A DNA stretch of 64,000 nucleotides from contig NZ_JALEBG010000002.1 of assembly GCF_022758235.1 (NCBI RefSeq), positions 620,001-684,000 on the forward strand, given 5' to 3'. The notes below the pieces were generated by a model, which saw nothing but the letters and a program-made list of their open reading frames with translations, was not told where the DNA came from and did no database searches. Positions 33,181-41,898 of the stretch are shown piece by piece. Position 1 is the stretch's first letter, and every line of letters starts with the position of its first letter. The position numbers were made by a program, and so were the translations under genes. This stretch comes from Pontibacter liquoris. Its GTDB lineage: Bacteria > Bacteroidota > Bacteroidia > Cytophagales > Hymenobacteraceae.

Positions 33181-35262
33181 CAGCTTGAACGTGTCGTCGC
33201 TGAGGCCTTTGTTTACTTCAATGGTCTGCACTTCGGTTTTGATCTGCTGCGGGCCCATCGAGATTTCGACCAGGTAGGGGAATTTCACGCCGTTCACCTC
33301 TTTGTAGTTGCCGAAGTTTTTTGTCTGGGTGATCACCCCCTGTGGCGATTCAAGGCTGTTCACTTCTCTGAGCAGCAGGCCGGAGTCTTTGGCAAAATAC
33401 TGCAGGGTTTTCTGGCCGTTAGGCATGGCTACTTCCACCACGTATACTTCTTTGCCCTCCACATTGTCCATGCCGGTTAGTTTGGACGTAATGCCCAGCT
33501 TGCCGTATTGCAGCACCGCGAACATGTTGGCGTCCAGTTTCTGCGCGGCCAGGTCGTCTTTGGTGATCTCTTTGTTGATGCCTTGCATCGGCGATTCTAT
33601 TTTGCCTTTGTCGCCGTTAATGATCACGCGCTGCACCGGGCTGTTGTTCATCAGCACCTGCACGGCAAACTTATCGTTGCCCTTTTGCTGCTTGGTAAAC
33701 ACCAGCGCCATACCCTGTATGGTGGCGTTGCTGGTAACAGAAATGTCTTTCAGCTTCTCGATGTTGGCTTTGCCGCCCAGGGCTTTCACATAGTTGTCGA
33801 GCACCTGGTCTGCAGTAACACCAGCCGGAACACCCATGGCTGCGCGGTCTATTTTGTCGCCGGTGGGGCTGTAGTAGGCAATAGCGTGATCGTCCTTGTC
33901 GAAGGGAAGCAGCTTGCCGGCTACCTCGCCGGCATTGCCCACAGCCACCACATACATGGCATCCGGCGTGATGTACTTTTTAGCTACCTGCTGCACGTCC
34001 GTTGTGGTTACGGCATCCACTTTTTTGAGGTAGTTGGCATAGTAGTCTTCGGGCAGGTGGTAGCGGGCCGTGTTGATAGCGTAAACGGCTACGGTTGCCG
34101 GGTTCTCCAGGCCGCGCGCGAAACTGCCCGTCAGGTAGGCTTTGGCATTCTTCAGCTCTTTATCGCTCACCTGCTCGTTGCGGATCTTGGTGAGCTCGTT
34201 CATAAACTCCATGGCCGCGCTGTCGGTTACGGCGTTGCGCACGTTTGCAGAGGCATCAAAGCTGCCCAGGATCTTATCCGAAGAAATAGAAGAGTATGCG
34301 CCATAGGTATAACCGTGCGTTTCGCGCAGGTTCTTGAACAGGCGTGCGTCGCTGCTGCCACCCAGTATGTTGTTCATCAACTGCGAGGCCACGGCATCTT
34401 TGGCGCCGGGCTTCAGGTCAGCCGAATTGGTGAAGGTCAGCACCGTTTGCACCGCACTGGGCCTGTCCACCATCACCACCTGCGTTTGCTTGGGCTGCTG
34501 GGGCAGGTCATACTTTATCTCTTTCACATCGCCTTTCTTCCAGTTCTTAAACGCTTTTTTCAGAAGCTTCTTCACTTCCTTCGGCGTGGCGTCGCCCACC
34601 ACGGCCAGGTAGCCGATGTTGGGCTTGTAGTAGCTGTTATAATAGTTCTGGATGTCTTCCAGCTTGATGTTGTCCACGGTTTGCTCGGTCATCAGCTCGC
34701 CGTAGGGATGGTTCTTGCCGAAAAGCAGCAGGTTGCTGGTGCGGCTGGCAATGGCATCGGGATTGTCTTTGGACTGCGCCAAACCGGACTGCAGCTGCTT
34801 TTTTACCTTATCCAGCTCTTCCTGCTTAAAGTCCGGGTGCAGCAGGGCATCGGCCGTCAGGTTCACCAGCGTGGGCAGGTGCTTTTTAAGAGCGGAGGCG
34901 CTGAAACCGGTGGACGTAAAGCTCAGGTCGGCGCCGATAAAGTCTACCTGCTCATCAAAGGCATCTTTGCTGCGGGTTTTGGTACCGGTGCGCATCATCT
35001 GGCCGGCGGCCTGCACGTACCCGGCTTTGTCGCCCTCCAGGATCGGGTCGCGGTCCAGCACCAGCTGCATCGAAACCACCGGTAGTTTGTGGTTTTCCAC
35101 CACGTATACTTTCAGGCCGTTCTTCAGCGTAAAGCTTTCATATTTGCCCAGTTCAATTTTAGGGGCCGGGCCGGCCGGTGGTGGCGTGTTCAGCGATTGC
35201 GCCGGCGCCACGTATACCAGCGCTACAGCCAGAAATAAGGTGCTATATAGTTTCTTCATCAT
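33178..35262 (-). CDS. M16 peptidase-family protein lacking the zinc motif, with C-terminal LolA-like extension
   Basis: 694 residues with a signal peptide (MMKKLYSTLFLAVALVYVAP). The M16 fold is evident (LKNGLKVYVVENHKLPVVSM, then a second M16 domain), but where HxxEH should lie the sequence reads KAGYVQAAGQMMRTGT, so the zinc ligands are absent. After about residue 455 there is an extra beta-rich domain (VLDNYVKALGGKANIEKLKD, then RVIINGDKGKIES, then GVKFPYLVEIS) that resembles LolA/LppX-type lipoprotein-carrier folds. The active partner with HFFEH is encoded upstream at 35397-36731. M16B proteins of bacteria often work as such active/inactive pairs in the periplasm; the substrate is unknown. 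Confidence 0.85.
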   Translation of the reverse strand: MMKKLYSTLFLAVALVYVAPAQSLNTPPPAGPAPKIELGKYESFTLKNGLKVYVVENHKLPVVSMQLVLDRDPILEGDKAGYVQAAGQMMRTGTKTRSKDAFDEQVDFIGADLSFTSTGFSASALKKHLPTLVNLTADALLHPDFKQEELDKVKKQLQSGLAQSKDNPDAIASRTSNLLLFGKNHPYGELMTEQTVDNIKLEDIQNYYNSYYKPNIGYLAVVGDATPKEVKKLLKKAFKNWKKGDVKEIKYDLPQQPKQTQVVMVDRPSAVQTVLTFTNSADLKPGAKDAVASQLMNNILGGSSDARLFKNLRETHGYTYGAYSSISSDKILGSFDASANVRNAVTDSAAMEFMNELTKIRNEQVSDKELKNAKAYLTGSFARGLENPATVAVYAINTARYHLPEDYYANYLKKVDAVTTTDVQQVAKKYITPDAMYVVAVGNAGEVAGKLLPFDKDDHAIAYYSPTGDKIDRAAMGVPAGVTADQVLDNYVKALGGKANIEKLKDISVTSNATIQGMALVFTKQQKGNDKFAVQVLMNNSPVQRVIINGDKGKIESPMQGINKEITKDDLAAQKLDANMFAVLQYGKLGITSKLTGMDNVEGKEVYVVEVAMPNGQKTLQYFAKDSGLLLREVNSLESPQGVITQTKNFGNYKEVNGVKFPYLVEISMGPQQIKTEVQTIEVNKGLSDDTFKL

Positions 35263-35365
35263 GATCGTTTTCTTTAAAAGGACACAAGTATCAAAGCACT
35301 GGATGCAAGACTTTTACTTACTAAGTGCGTCTGCTGTGTTCAATGCTTGATAGCTGCATCTGAAA

Positions 35366-35399
35366 TCTTGTGTCTAACGTCTTATGTCTAAAATCTCTA
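35366..35399. repeat. 7-bp-period TTAGACR micro-array with the active M16 stop codon in it
   Basis: On the - strand: TAGAGATT TTAGACA TAAGACG TTAGACA CAAGATT TCAGATG. The leading TAG is the stop codon of the 35397-36731 gene. Confidence 0.65.
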
Positions 35400-36731
35400 T
35401 TTCGGTTGGGCTGATTTGGGCAGGTAATGCAGCACCACGCGGTTGTCTTTGGTCAGGTACTGGTTGGCCACCCGCTTGATGTCGTCTTTGGTTACTTTCA
35501 TGTAGCGCTGTAGCTCGGTGTTGATCAGGTTGGCATCGCCATAGTATACGTGGTAATCGGCCAGGCTTTCGGCGCGGCCCGCTACGGTGCTGTTCTGCTG
35601 CACAAAGTTGCTTTCTATCTGGTTGCGCAGTTTCTGGAACTCCCGGTCGCTGATGGGCTCTGTTTTCACGCGGTTGATCTCCTTGTCCATCGCCTGCTCC
35701 AGGGTGTCCACGTTCACGCCCATGTTAGCAATCGCAAAGGTCAGAAACAGGCCCGGGTCCTCGGTTGGGAACGGGATGGAAGAGGCGGCCACGGCTTTCT
35801 GCTGCTTATCTACCAGGGCTTTGGGCAGGCGCGCGCTCTCGCCACCCGAAAGCAGTGTGGTCAGCATCGACAAGGCATAATAATCTTCGGTGCCCTGCGC
35901 CGGAATATGGTAGGCCTGGATAACAGCCGGCAGCTGGATGTTGTCATACACCGTTTTGCGGCGCTCCTGGGTTTGCTTCGGTTCCACCACGGTTGGGCGA
36001 GGGATCGCTTTGGTGCCCTTCGGGATGCCGGCAAAGTACTTCTCTATCATTTGTTTGGTAGAGTCGATGTTGATGTCGCCGGCAATGGACAGGGTGGCGT
36101 TATTGGGCACGTAGAAGGTATGGTAGAAGTCGCGGAACTCAGCTATTTTGGCATTGTTCAGGTCCTCGAACGTACCGATAGGCATGTTGTGGTACGGGTG
36201 CTTGTCGAAAGCCAGTGCAAACACATTCTCGCCGATGGTACCGTAAGGCTGGTTATCGATGCGCTGGCGCTTCTCCTCCTGCACTACTTTGCGCTGTGTC
36301 TCCACGCCTGTTTCGTCTACTTTGGCGTGCTTCATGCGCTCAGCTTCCATCCACAACCCCAGGGCTACCTGGTTAGAGGGCAGCAGTTCATAATAATACG
36401 TGCGGTCAAAGGAAGTATTAGCATTCAGAGCGCCGCCGGCGTTCTCCACCATAGCCATGTACTGGCCGCGGGCAATGTTCTCGCTGCCCTCAAACATCAG
36501 GTGCTCAAAAAAGTGGGCAAAGCCGGTGCGGCCTTTCTCCTCGTTTTTAGAGCCTACATGGTACAGAACCGATACTGCCACATTGGGCGTGGTGTTGTCC
36601 TGGCTCAGGATCACGTGGAGCCCGTTGGGGAGGTCATACTCGGTAAATTCTATTTTGCTGCTTTTGGTTTGCGCCAGGGCCGTAAAGCTGGCCGCACATA
36701 CCAGAAGGCCTGTTAAAAACTTGCGTTTCAT
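35397..36731 (-). CDS. Active M16 zinc peptidase (pitrilysin-like)
   Basis: 444 residues with a signal peptide (MKRKFLTGLLVCAASFTALA). The inverted zinc motif HxxEH is HFFEH at 73-77, within RTGFAHFFEHLMFEGSENIA, and the downstream acidic ligand region is QRKVVQEEKRQRIDN. This is the usual size of a catalytic M16B subunit. It lies immediately upstream of the larger subunit that lacks the motif (134 bases apart, same strand), so the two probably form a periplasmic heterodimer or heterotetramer. A candidate promoter lies upstream at 36804-36835. Confidence 0.92.
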   Translation of the reverse strand: MKRKFLTGLLVCAASFTALAQTKSSKIEFTEYDLPNGLHVILSQDNTTPNVAVSVLYHVGSKNEEKGRTGFAHFFEHLMFEGSENIARGQYMAMVENAGGALNANTSFDRTYYYELLPSNQVALGLWMEAERMKHAKVDETGVETQRKVVQEEKRQRIDNQPYGTIGENVFALAFDKHPYHNMPIGTFEDLNNAKIAEFRDFYHTFYVPNNATLSIAGDINIDSTKQMIEKYFAGIPKGTKAIPRPTVVEPKQTQERRKTVYDNIQLPAVIQAYHIPAQGTEDYYALSMLTTLLSGGESARLPKALVDKQQKAVAASSIPFPTEDPGLFLTFAIANMGVNVDTLEQAMDKEINRVKTEPISDREFQKLRNQIESNFVQQNSTVAGRAESLADYHVYYGDANLINTELQRYMKVTKDDIKRVANQYLTKDNRVVLHYLPKSAQPK

Positions 36732-36803
36732 GGGTTTGAGTGGTTAAGAAGAGAATGGGTGGTGTCGGGCTGCATCTTAACAGATGTGTCGTTATACCTT
36801 GTA

Positions 36804-36835
36804 TAAAATTAATTCAAAAAGGGCAGTTTTGCCAA
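36804..36835 (-). promoter_or_regulatory. Possible promoter of the M16 pair
   Basis: On the - strand TTG (36833-36835), 21 bases, then TAATTTTA (one mismatch to TAnnTTTG). It lies 73 bases before the start codon at 36731, in the 301-base gene-free gap 36732-37032. Weak. Confidence 0.3.
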
Positions 36836-37032
36836 TTCCGGGCAGGCCAGCAAGCGGTTATTCTGCTAACAAGGGGCGCATGCTGACTAAACCGCCTTTT
36901 TTGTAGATGAACAGCCCGTGTAAGAAACACCCATGCAGGGATAGCTGTTCCTGGAAAGGAAACAGCTGCCTTATACTTGTGGCAGCTGCTGGTTTATACT
37001 AGTGCTATTTTATACTTGCCTTAAGCGCCCTG

Positions 37033-38412
37033 CTAATACATGCGCGGCAGCTCTATGCCTTTTATTTTGCGGTACAGGTTAATGGCGGCCTGGTCGGTGA
37101 GCCCGGCTACAAAATCGGTGATGTGGATGATGCGCTCGTAATCCGTTGCTCCGTCGGGCAGTTTGATGAACTGCGGCGGAACAAGCGCGGCCAGCTTGCG
37201 GTGGTGCTTCGATTCGGGTTTAAAAACCGCTTTGATGCAGGCATCCAGCAAGCCGCCCAGCACTTCAAAACCCGCAGCCTCTATCTCCAGCACCGGGCGG
37301 TTCTGGTAAATAAGCCGAATCGACAGGTCTTTTATTTCATCCAGCACCGGCTTGCAGGCCAGTTCATTGATCAGCGGTTTGTCGTAGGTGCCGGCCAAAA
37401 TGCCGGATTCGTGCTGCAGAAAGAGGGCGGTGGTTTCTTCGATCAGTTTGTTAATGATGCGGGCGCGCAGGTAGCCAATTTCTTCACGCCAGTCGAAGAA
37501 CGTGAGGCTGGATTTGCGGCCCGGTGCATCGTTGAGGATCCGGCGGAAGAGGTCCATGCCTTGCTCCTGCGGAACCAGGCCCAGTTTCAGGCCATCTTCA
37601 AAATCGATAATACGGTAGCAAATATCGTCGGCGGCCTCTACCAGGAAAGCCAGTGGGTGGCGGTGATAAAATACCTCCCCTTCCGCTCCCTTTTTCAGTA
37701 GGCCCAGTTCCTGCGCAATGGTGTTGAACCAGGCTTTCTCTGTCTGCAGGAAGCCGTACTTCTTCTCGCTGGTATTTTTAGTACCGGCTATTTCCGGCAA
37801 CGACTCTTTGGGGTATTTGGTAAAAGTGGCCAGCGTGGTATAAGTCAGGCTCAGGCCGCCGGTCATGCTGCAATGCGCCGGGTAAGTATAGGTGAGCACC
37901 CGGAAGCCTGCCGCGTTGCCTTCAAACCGCACCAGGTCGTTTAACTCGGCAGCGGTTAAAGCGGTTAAGTATGGTTGTGCCTCTTCGCTTTGGAAATAAG
38001 CCGAAATGGCATCTTCGCCGGAGTGGCCGAATGGCGGGTTGCCAATGTCGTGGGCCAGGCAGGCGGCGGCTACGATATCTCCGAAATCAGCTTCCTGAAT
38101 CGTTTTTTCCTGTGCCAGTTCGGGATGGCGCTCCAGGATGCTTTTACCCACAATACGACCCAGCGAGCGGCCTACCACCGACGCCTCCAAACTATGCGTA
38201 AGCCGGTTGTGCACAAAGTCGCTCTCCGGCATTGGCATGACCTGTGTCTTGTTCTGCAGCCGCCGGAAAGCCGGCGAAAAGATAATCCGGTCGTAGTCGC
38301 GCTGAAACTCGCCCCGTACTGATTCGTCGGTGCTATACTTAGGATCGGTGGTTTCGAAGCGCTTTTTAGAGATCAGTTTGTCCCAGGTGGTAGTGGTGGT
38401 GGTTTGTGGCAT
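37033..38412 (-). CDS. dgt: Deoxyguanosinetriphosphate triphosphohydrolase (dGTPase)
   Basis: 459 residues, cytoplasmic. The family start is present (KRFETTDPKYSTDESVRGEF, then DRIIFSPAFRRLQNKTQV), followed by RLTHSLEASVVGRSLGR and the HD-domain motif LAHDIGNPPFGHSGEDA with H121 and D122. The enzyme splits dGTP, and in this family often other dNTPs, to the nucleoside and triphosphate, helping to set dNTP pools. It follows the DUF3667 gene by 33 bases on the same strand, so the two are likely cotranscribed from the promoter near 39353. Length and catalytic residues are normal. Confidence 0.95.
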   Translation of the reverse strand: MPQTTTTTTWDKLISKKRFETTDPKYSTDESVRGEFQRDYDRIIFSPAFRRLQNKTQVMPMPESDFVHNRLTHSLEASVVGRSLGRIVGKSILERHPELAQEKTIQEADFGDIVAAACLAHDIGNPPFGHSGEDAISAYFQSEEAQPYLTALTAAELNDLVRFEGNAAGFRVLTYTYPAHCSMTGGLSLTYTTLATFTKYPKESLPEIAGTKNTSEKKYGFLQTEKAWFNTIAQELGLLKKGAEGEVFYHRHPLAFLVEAADDICYRIIDFEDGLKLGLVPQEQGMDLFRRILNDAPGRKSSLTFFDWREEIGYLRARIINKLIEETTALFLQHESGILAGTYDKPLINELACKPVLDEIKDLSIRLIYQNRPVLEIEAAGFEVLGGLLDACIKAVFKPESKHHRKLAALVPPQFIKLPDGATDYERIIHITDFVAGLTDQAAINLYRKIKGIELPRMY

Positions 38413-38445
38413 AAGTGGTAAGTATGAGGGCGCTGCAGCGGCTGT

Positions 38446-39318
38446 TTAGTGGCTGGCCATAATGGCGCTAATGATCACGGCGCCTATCAAAAACACAGCT
38501 AAGGTGATACAATATATAAAACTTAGCGGAATCAGCTTAAACAGGGTGCGTTTGTTAGACTGCTTGTATACCCGCCGCAAAGCGAGGAAGGCATACCCGA
38601 TCATGATCAAAAATACCCAGCCGGCCAGGTCCAGGGTCGGGAAAGCCATATCGGCCAGCAGCACGATCGTGAGCAGCAGGAAGTAAAACGTATGCAGGTG
38701 GATGGAGAACATGAGGTGCTCCACGTAGTTGTGGCGCTTCTTGTTGTAGAACAGGTATAGCAGGTATGCCACAAAGGGCATCAGCAGGAACATCATCAGC
38801 GAAATGTTCTTGAGCATCTTCTCCCGCACTTTTTCGCCGTTGTTTACAAAATCCTCTACTTTCTCTTTGATAAAAGTGGCCCGCGGATCTTTTATGGCGG
38901 TGGCTATAGCCAGCGAGTCCTGCGGAGTGGTGGCAACGCCCGGTGCCGCCAGCGCAGCGCTCACGTCTTTCTTGTCTTTGTTGTTCCCGATATTGATGAC
39001 GTCATGATCCAGGGCCAATACAAAGAAGAAAACAAAGCTGATGAACACGTACAGCCGGAACGGCGGCACATAGGATACACGCTTGCCAATGTTGAACTTC
39101 TCGGTTAGATAACCTGGGCGGGTGATCAGGTATTGGAGCGTGCGGAACACCTTGGTGTCGAAATGAATCGTGCCTTCCAGAAACTCCCACAACAGGTGCT
39201 TTACCGGCACGTTCAGGTCGTGGTTTTCTTGGCCGCAGTTGGGGCAGTAGTTGTTTACCTCCTCAAAGGTGTACCCGCAGTTCGGGCATTGGGTATACTT
39301 GCGTCGTTTTTTTTCCAT
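38446..39318 (-). CDS. DUF3667 membrane protein with N-terminal zinc ribbon
   Basis: 290 residues. A zinc ribbon opens the protein (CPNCGYTFEEVNNYCPNCGQ), followed by the DUF3667 block HLLWEFLEGTIHFDTKVFRT and LITRPGYLTEKFNIGKRVSY, then membrane helices near 80-100, 175-195, 205-230, 235-255 and 265-290. Function is unknown for the family, which is common in Bacteroidota. It is the first gene of a probable two-gene unit with dgt. Confidence 0.92.
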   Translation of the reverse strand: MEKKRRKYTQCPNCGYTFEEVNNYCPNCGQENHDLNVPVKHLLWEFLEGTIHFDTKVFRTLQYLITRPGYLTEKFNIGKRVSYVPPFRLYVFISFVFFFVLALDHDVINIGNNKDKKDVSAALAAPGVATTPQDSLAIATAIKDPRATFIKEKVEDFVNNGEKVREKMLKNISLMMFLLMPFVAYLLYLFYNKKRHNYVEHLMFSIHLHTFYFLLLTIVLLADMAFPTLDLAGWVFLIMIGYAFLALRRVYKQSNKRTLFKLIPLSFIYCITLAVFLIGAVIISAIMASH

Positions 39319-39352
39319 AGCGCCAGTCTTGCAAACAGTACGTTCGCTAGCC

Positions 39353-39378
39353 CAAATATAGCTTTCTAGCTATAACAA
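39353..39378 (-). promoter_or_regulatory. Candidate promoter of the DUF3667-dgt unit
   Basis: On the - strand TATATTTG (39353-39360) exactly fits TAnnTTTG, 35 bases before the ATG at 39318. A TTG lies 15 bases further up (39376-39378), somewhat closer than usual. Confidence 0.45.
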
Positions 39379-39500
39379 TGCTAAAAATAGCAAGCTAAGA
39401 TGACGCGGCAGCACAAAAGGGGTATTATATGCGCCTGCTTTTTAAAAACGATGTGTTTGGACGCGTTACCCAAGGCAGCAGGCAGGGAGCTTTGAGCAGA

Positions 39501-39540
39501 AAAACAAAGGCAGGTGAACCCACGGGACCACCTGCCTTTA
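39501..39540 (-). terminator. Terminator of the matrixin-like protease gene
   Basis: An 11-bp perfect stem (AAAGGCAGGTG with CACCTGCCTTT) followed on the - strand by GTTTTT, 24 bases after the stop at 39564. Confidence 0.88.
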
Positions 39541-39563
39541 GTATAAGTTGAAGCTGTAAGGAG

Positions 39564-41714
39564 TTAGAGTTTGATCAGTTTCCGTTCGCCCGTTCTGCCT
39601 CCGGCATCTTTCCATTTGATGATGTAGAGGCCGGCGGCCAGGTTTTTCAGGTCAAGTTTTACAGGCAAGTTGATATCCGTAAACCGCACATCAAAGTCGC
39701 GGACCACCTTGCCCGACGAAGTATAGAGCTGTATACTTACCTTGGTGCTGGACTGCACAATGTACTCCAGCATAACCTCGTTGCTTTCCGGGCCCACAGG
39801 ATTGGGGTACACGCTGAGCTGGCGAATATCGGCCGGGTTGATGATCCGGAACCGTTCCGAGAAGCTCTCGGAGCCGTCGCTGTAAATTACCCGGATGCGG
39901 TAATAGCTAATGCGCGGGAGCGGCTCGGCGTCGGTAGCGGTATAATTAAGGTCGCCGGCGCTGGGCCCTTTTGCCGCGATCTGCCCCGACACATCCTCCC
40001 AGGTGCTGCCGTCGCCACTACGCTGAAGTATAAAAGAAGTAACCGACTTTTCATTCCGGGTAGCCCAGTCTGCCGTCACTTCTCCCTCCTGGAAAAAGAC
40101 ATCAAAGGTATAGATTTCGGGGGCTATGTTACATTCGGCGCCGCTGCTGGGCACCATGGGCTGCATGCCGCAGGGGTTGGCGGCTAGCGTTTTAGACATG
40201 ACTAGGTTGGCGCCGGCTATGTCGGCGGCGCTCAGGTCGCGTACCTGCGCTGTTTCGGCAATGGCCCAGTGCATCACAGCGCGTGGCAAAATAACGTGGC
40301 CCAGCTGGTGAGCGTGGCCCAATTCGTGCAGCATAACTGTCTGAAAGTCGAACTGCCCGTTTTCCGGTCCGCCGGGGCCATACTGCCACGAAATGCTGTT
40401 GTTAATTTCCATGTCGAACTCGGCTACCCACCAGATCGTGTCGTTGCCGACCAGGCAGCCTTCGTAGCGGCTCAGCGTGCTGGCCAGCACCCCCTCGCCC
40501 ACTACATCGTTGGAAACAAACCGAATAATGCTCATGTCGTCTTCATCAGTTTTTTCCACCGAGGTGGGCGCTCCTATTTTCCAGTTGATCTTTGAAGTGC
40601 ATACCCAGGTGTTCATTGCCCTGCGGAAGCCTTCCTGGGCAGCATTGGAGTTTTGCATGCTCGGGGCAAACCGGATCGTATAGCCGCCTTCGCCGTCTTT
40701 GTCGGCCAGGGCCGGCTTAAAGGCTCGGCCGTTCACGTTGATGTTGGAGTAGGCAAAGTCCAACGTCAGCTTTACACTACCGGACGAGGTGGTCACGTCG
40801 CCGGCGGTGGTTACCCGAATCTCGCCGGAGCCCGCCGTGCCGCCATCGGCGCCTGCCGAAGGAATGCGCAGCTTTATCTCCGTGTTTGTCCACGAAATGT
40901 AGTCGCCGGCCAGGGGCGTTACAAAGGTTTTGCCGCCATCATCGGCGTTGCGGAACTCCACGGTGCCTTTGCCCCGGCTGCTGCCAAAGCCGCTGCCCCT
41001 GATGGTGAGCACCGTGTTGGTGCCGGCCGTGGCCACGGTGGGCGAAAAATCGGAGATGACAGGGGCCTGCGGTGCCAGCTGCCCGTTCTGGCCCTGTTGG
41101 GCGTTGCTTTGCTGTGTTTTGCGCAGCTGTTCGTTCTCTGTTATTGTGCGGTAAGCAGTGCCGGTGCGGGTGGTAATGGCTTTATACAGCGCCTGCACCG
41201 AGGGGTAAGCCGAGAAAACATCTGCCGCCGTATTCTGGGCGACGTTATACTTTACAAAGCCCTGCTGGTTGCCATAGGTGTGTGCCGTCAGGCCCAGGGT
41301 GGCAGCCGGCGTGCTGCGCAGGGCCTGTTCTTTTTTAAGAAAAAAGATGCCCTGCTCTCCTTTGCTTAGTTTCAGTGCCGACGAAGCCACGTGCACCTTC
41401 AGGCCGATGGCGCCTCCCTGCGTGATGATCTCCAGTTGCCGGGCCTGCACCTTTCCTTTAAACACTTTGTAGATGTTGATGACGTTCGAAGTATAGATGT
41501 TCTTCTGGCCGGCATCCCAGAAGGACTGCCGGGAGACAACTTCGCCTTCTACGATGATGTCGGATTGTTGCGCGCGTTCATCCAGCGAGAGGGGCACCAG
41601 TTGGGAGCCCTCGTTTGCAAAAGCCAGCGAGGAGAGGAATAACAGCAAAAAAGCCAGCAGCATCCGGGTCCTGGTACGTGCTGAGCCGGGCAGGTAAGCG
41701 TATAAAATAGTCAT
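39564..41714 (-). CDS. Matrixin-like metalloprotease with IPT/TIG domain and T9SS type A sorting domain
   Basis: 716 residues, exported; the signal peptide is MLLAFLLLFLSSLAFA, reached from the first ATG or from the ATG 17 codons later (41663). An IPT/TIG domain (about 218-310; PVISDFSPTVATAGTNTVL, then ISWTNTEIKLRIPS) is followed by a metzincin-type protease domain. Its motif HELGHAHQLGH starts at H463: the three His ligands and the Glu of HExxHxxGxxH are kept but the Gly is Gln; a Met (AVMHWAI) follows where the Met-turn is expected. A fibronectin-like region and a type A sorting domain (LSVYPNPVGPESNEVMLEYI, then LAAGLYIIKWKD) end the protein. Probably a secreted or surface protease. Confidence 0.88.
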   Translation of the reverse strand: MTILYAYLPGSARTRTRMLLAFLLLFLSSLAFANEGSQLVPLSLDERAQQSDIIVEGEVVSRQSFWDAGQKNIYTSNVINIYKVFKGKVQARQLEIITQGGAIGLKVHVASSALKLSKGEQGIFFLKKEQALRSTPAATLGLTAHTYGNQQGFVKYNVAQNTAADVFSAYPSVQALYKAITTRTGTAYRTITENEQLRKTQQSNAQQGQNGQLAPQAPVISDFSPTVATAGTNTVLTIRGSGFGSSRGKGTVEFRNADDGGKTFVTPLAGDYISWTNTEIKLRIPSAGADGGTAGSGEIRVTTAGDVTTSSGSVKLTLDFAYSNINVNGRAFKPALADKDGEGGYTIRFAPSMQNSNAAQEGFRRAMNTWVCTSKINWKIGAPTSVEKTDEDDMSIIRFVSNDVVGEGVLASTLSRYEGCLVGNDTIWWVAEFDMEINNSISWQYGPGGPENGQFDFQTVMLHELGHAHQLGHVILPRAVMHWAIAETAQVRDLSAADIAGANLVMSKTLAANPCGMQPMVPSSGAECNIAPEIYTFDVFFQEGEVTADWATRNEKSVTSFILQRSGDGSTWEDVSGQIAAKGPSAGDLNYTATDAEPLPRISYYRIRVIYSDGSESFSERFRIINPADIRQLSVYPNPVGPESNEVMLEYIVQSSTKVSIQLYTSSGKVVRDFDVRFTDINLPVKLDLKNLAAGLYIIKWKDAGGRTGERKLIKL

Positions 41715-41843
41715 AGAAACTGGTGCAGATTTATCGATTCTCTGTGAATAACGCTGCTATCGGAATGCTTGTTGCCAGCGCCCCCTTACTTACGTTAAAA
41801 ACCCAGTAAGCGGATATATAGTTTTACAAAGGTATTATAAAAA

Positions 41844-41882
41844 CAAAACCCCGCCAGCCCTGGTGAGGCCGACGGGGTTTTG
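41844..41882 (-). terminator. Terminator of the blaI-blaR1-like operon
   Basis: AAAACCCCG (41845-41853) pairs with CGGGGTTTT, and on the - strand a T run follows. It lies 17 bases after the stop at 41899. Confidence 0.88.
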
Positions 41883-41898
41883 AGCGACGAATTGGGGA

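Noticed and set aside
33508-35085. 525-codon open frame on the + strand, opposite the inactive M16 gene
   Set aside because: Mirror frame of a well-recognised M16 gene; no domain, His/Val-rich nonsense composition. The same holds for long opposite-strand frames at 26243-27307, 35550-36716, 42610-43884 and 60549-61592.
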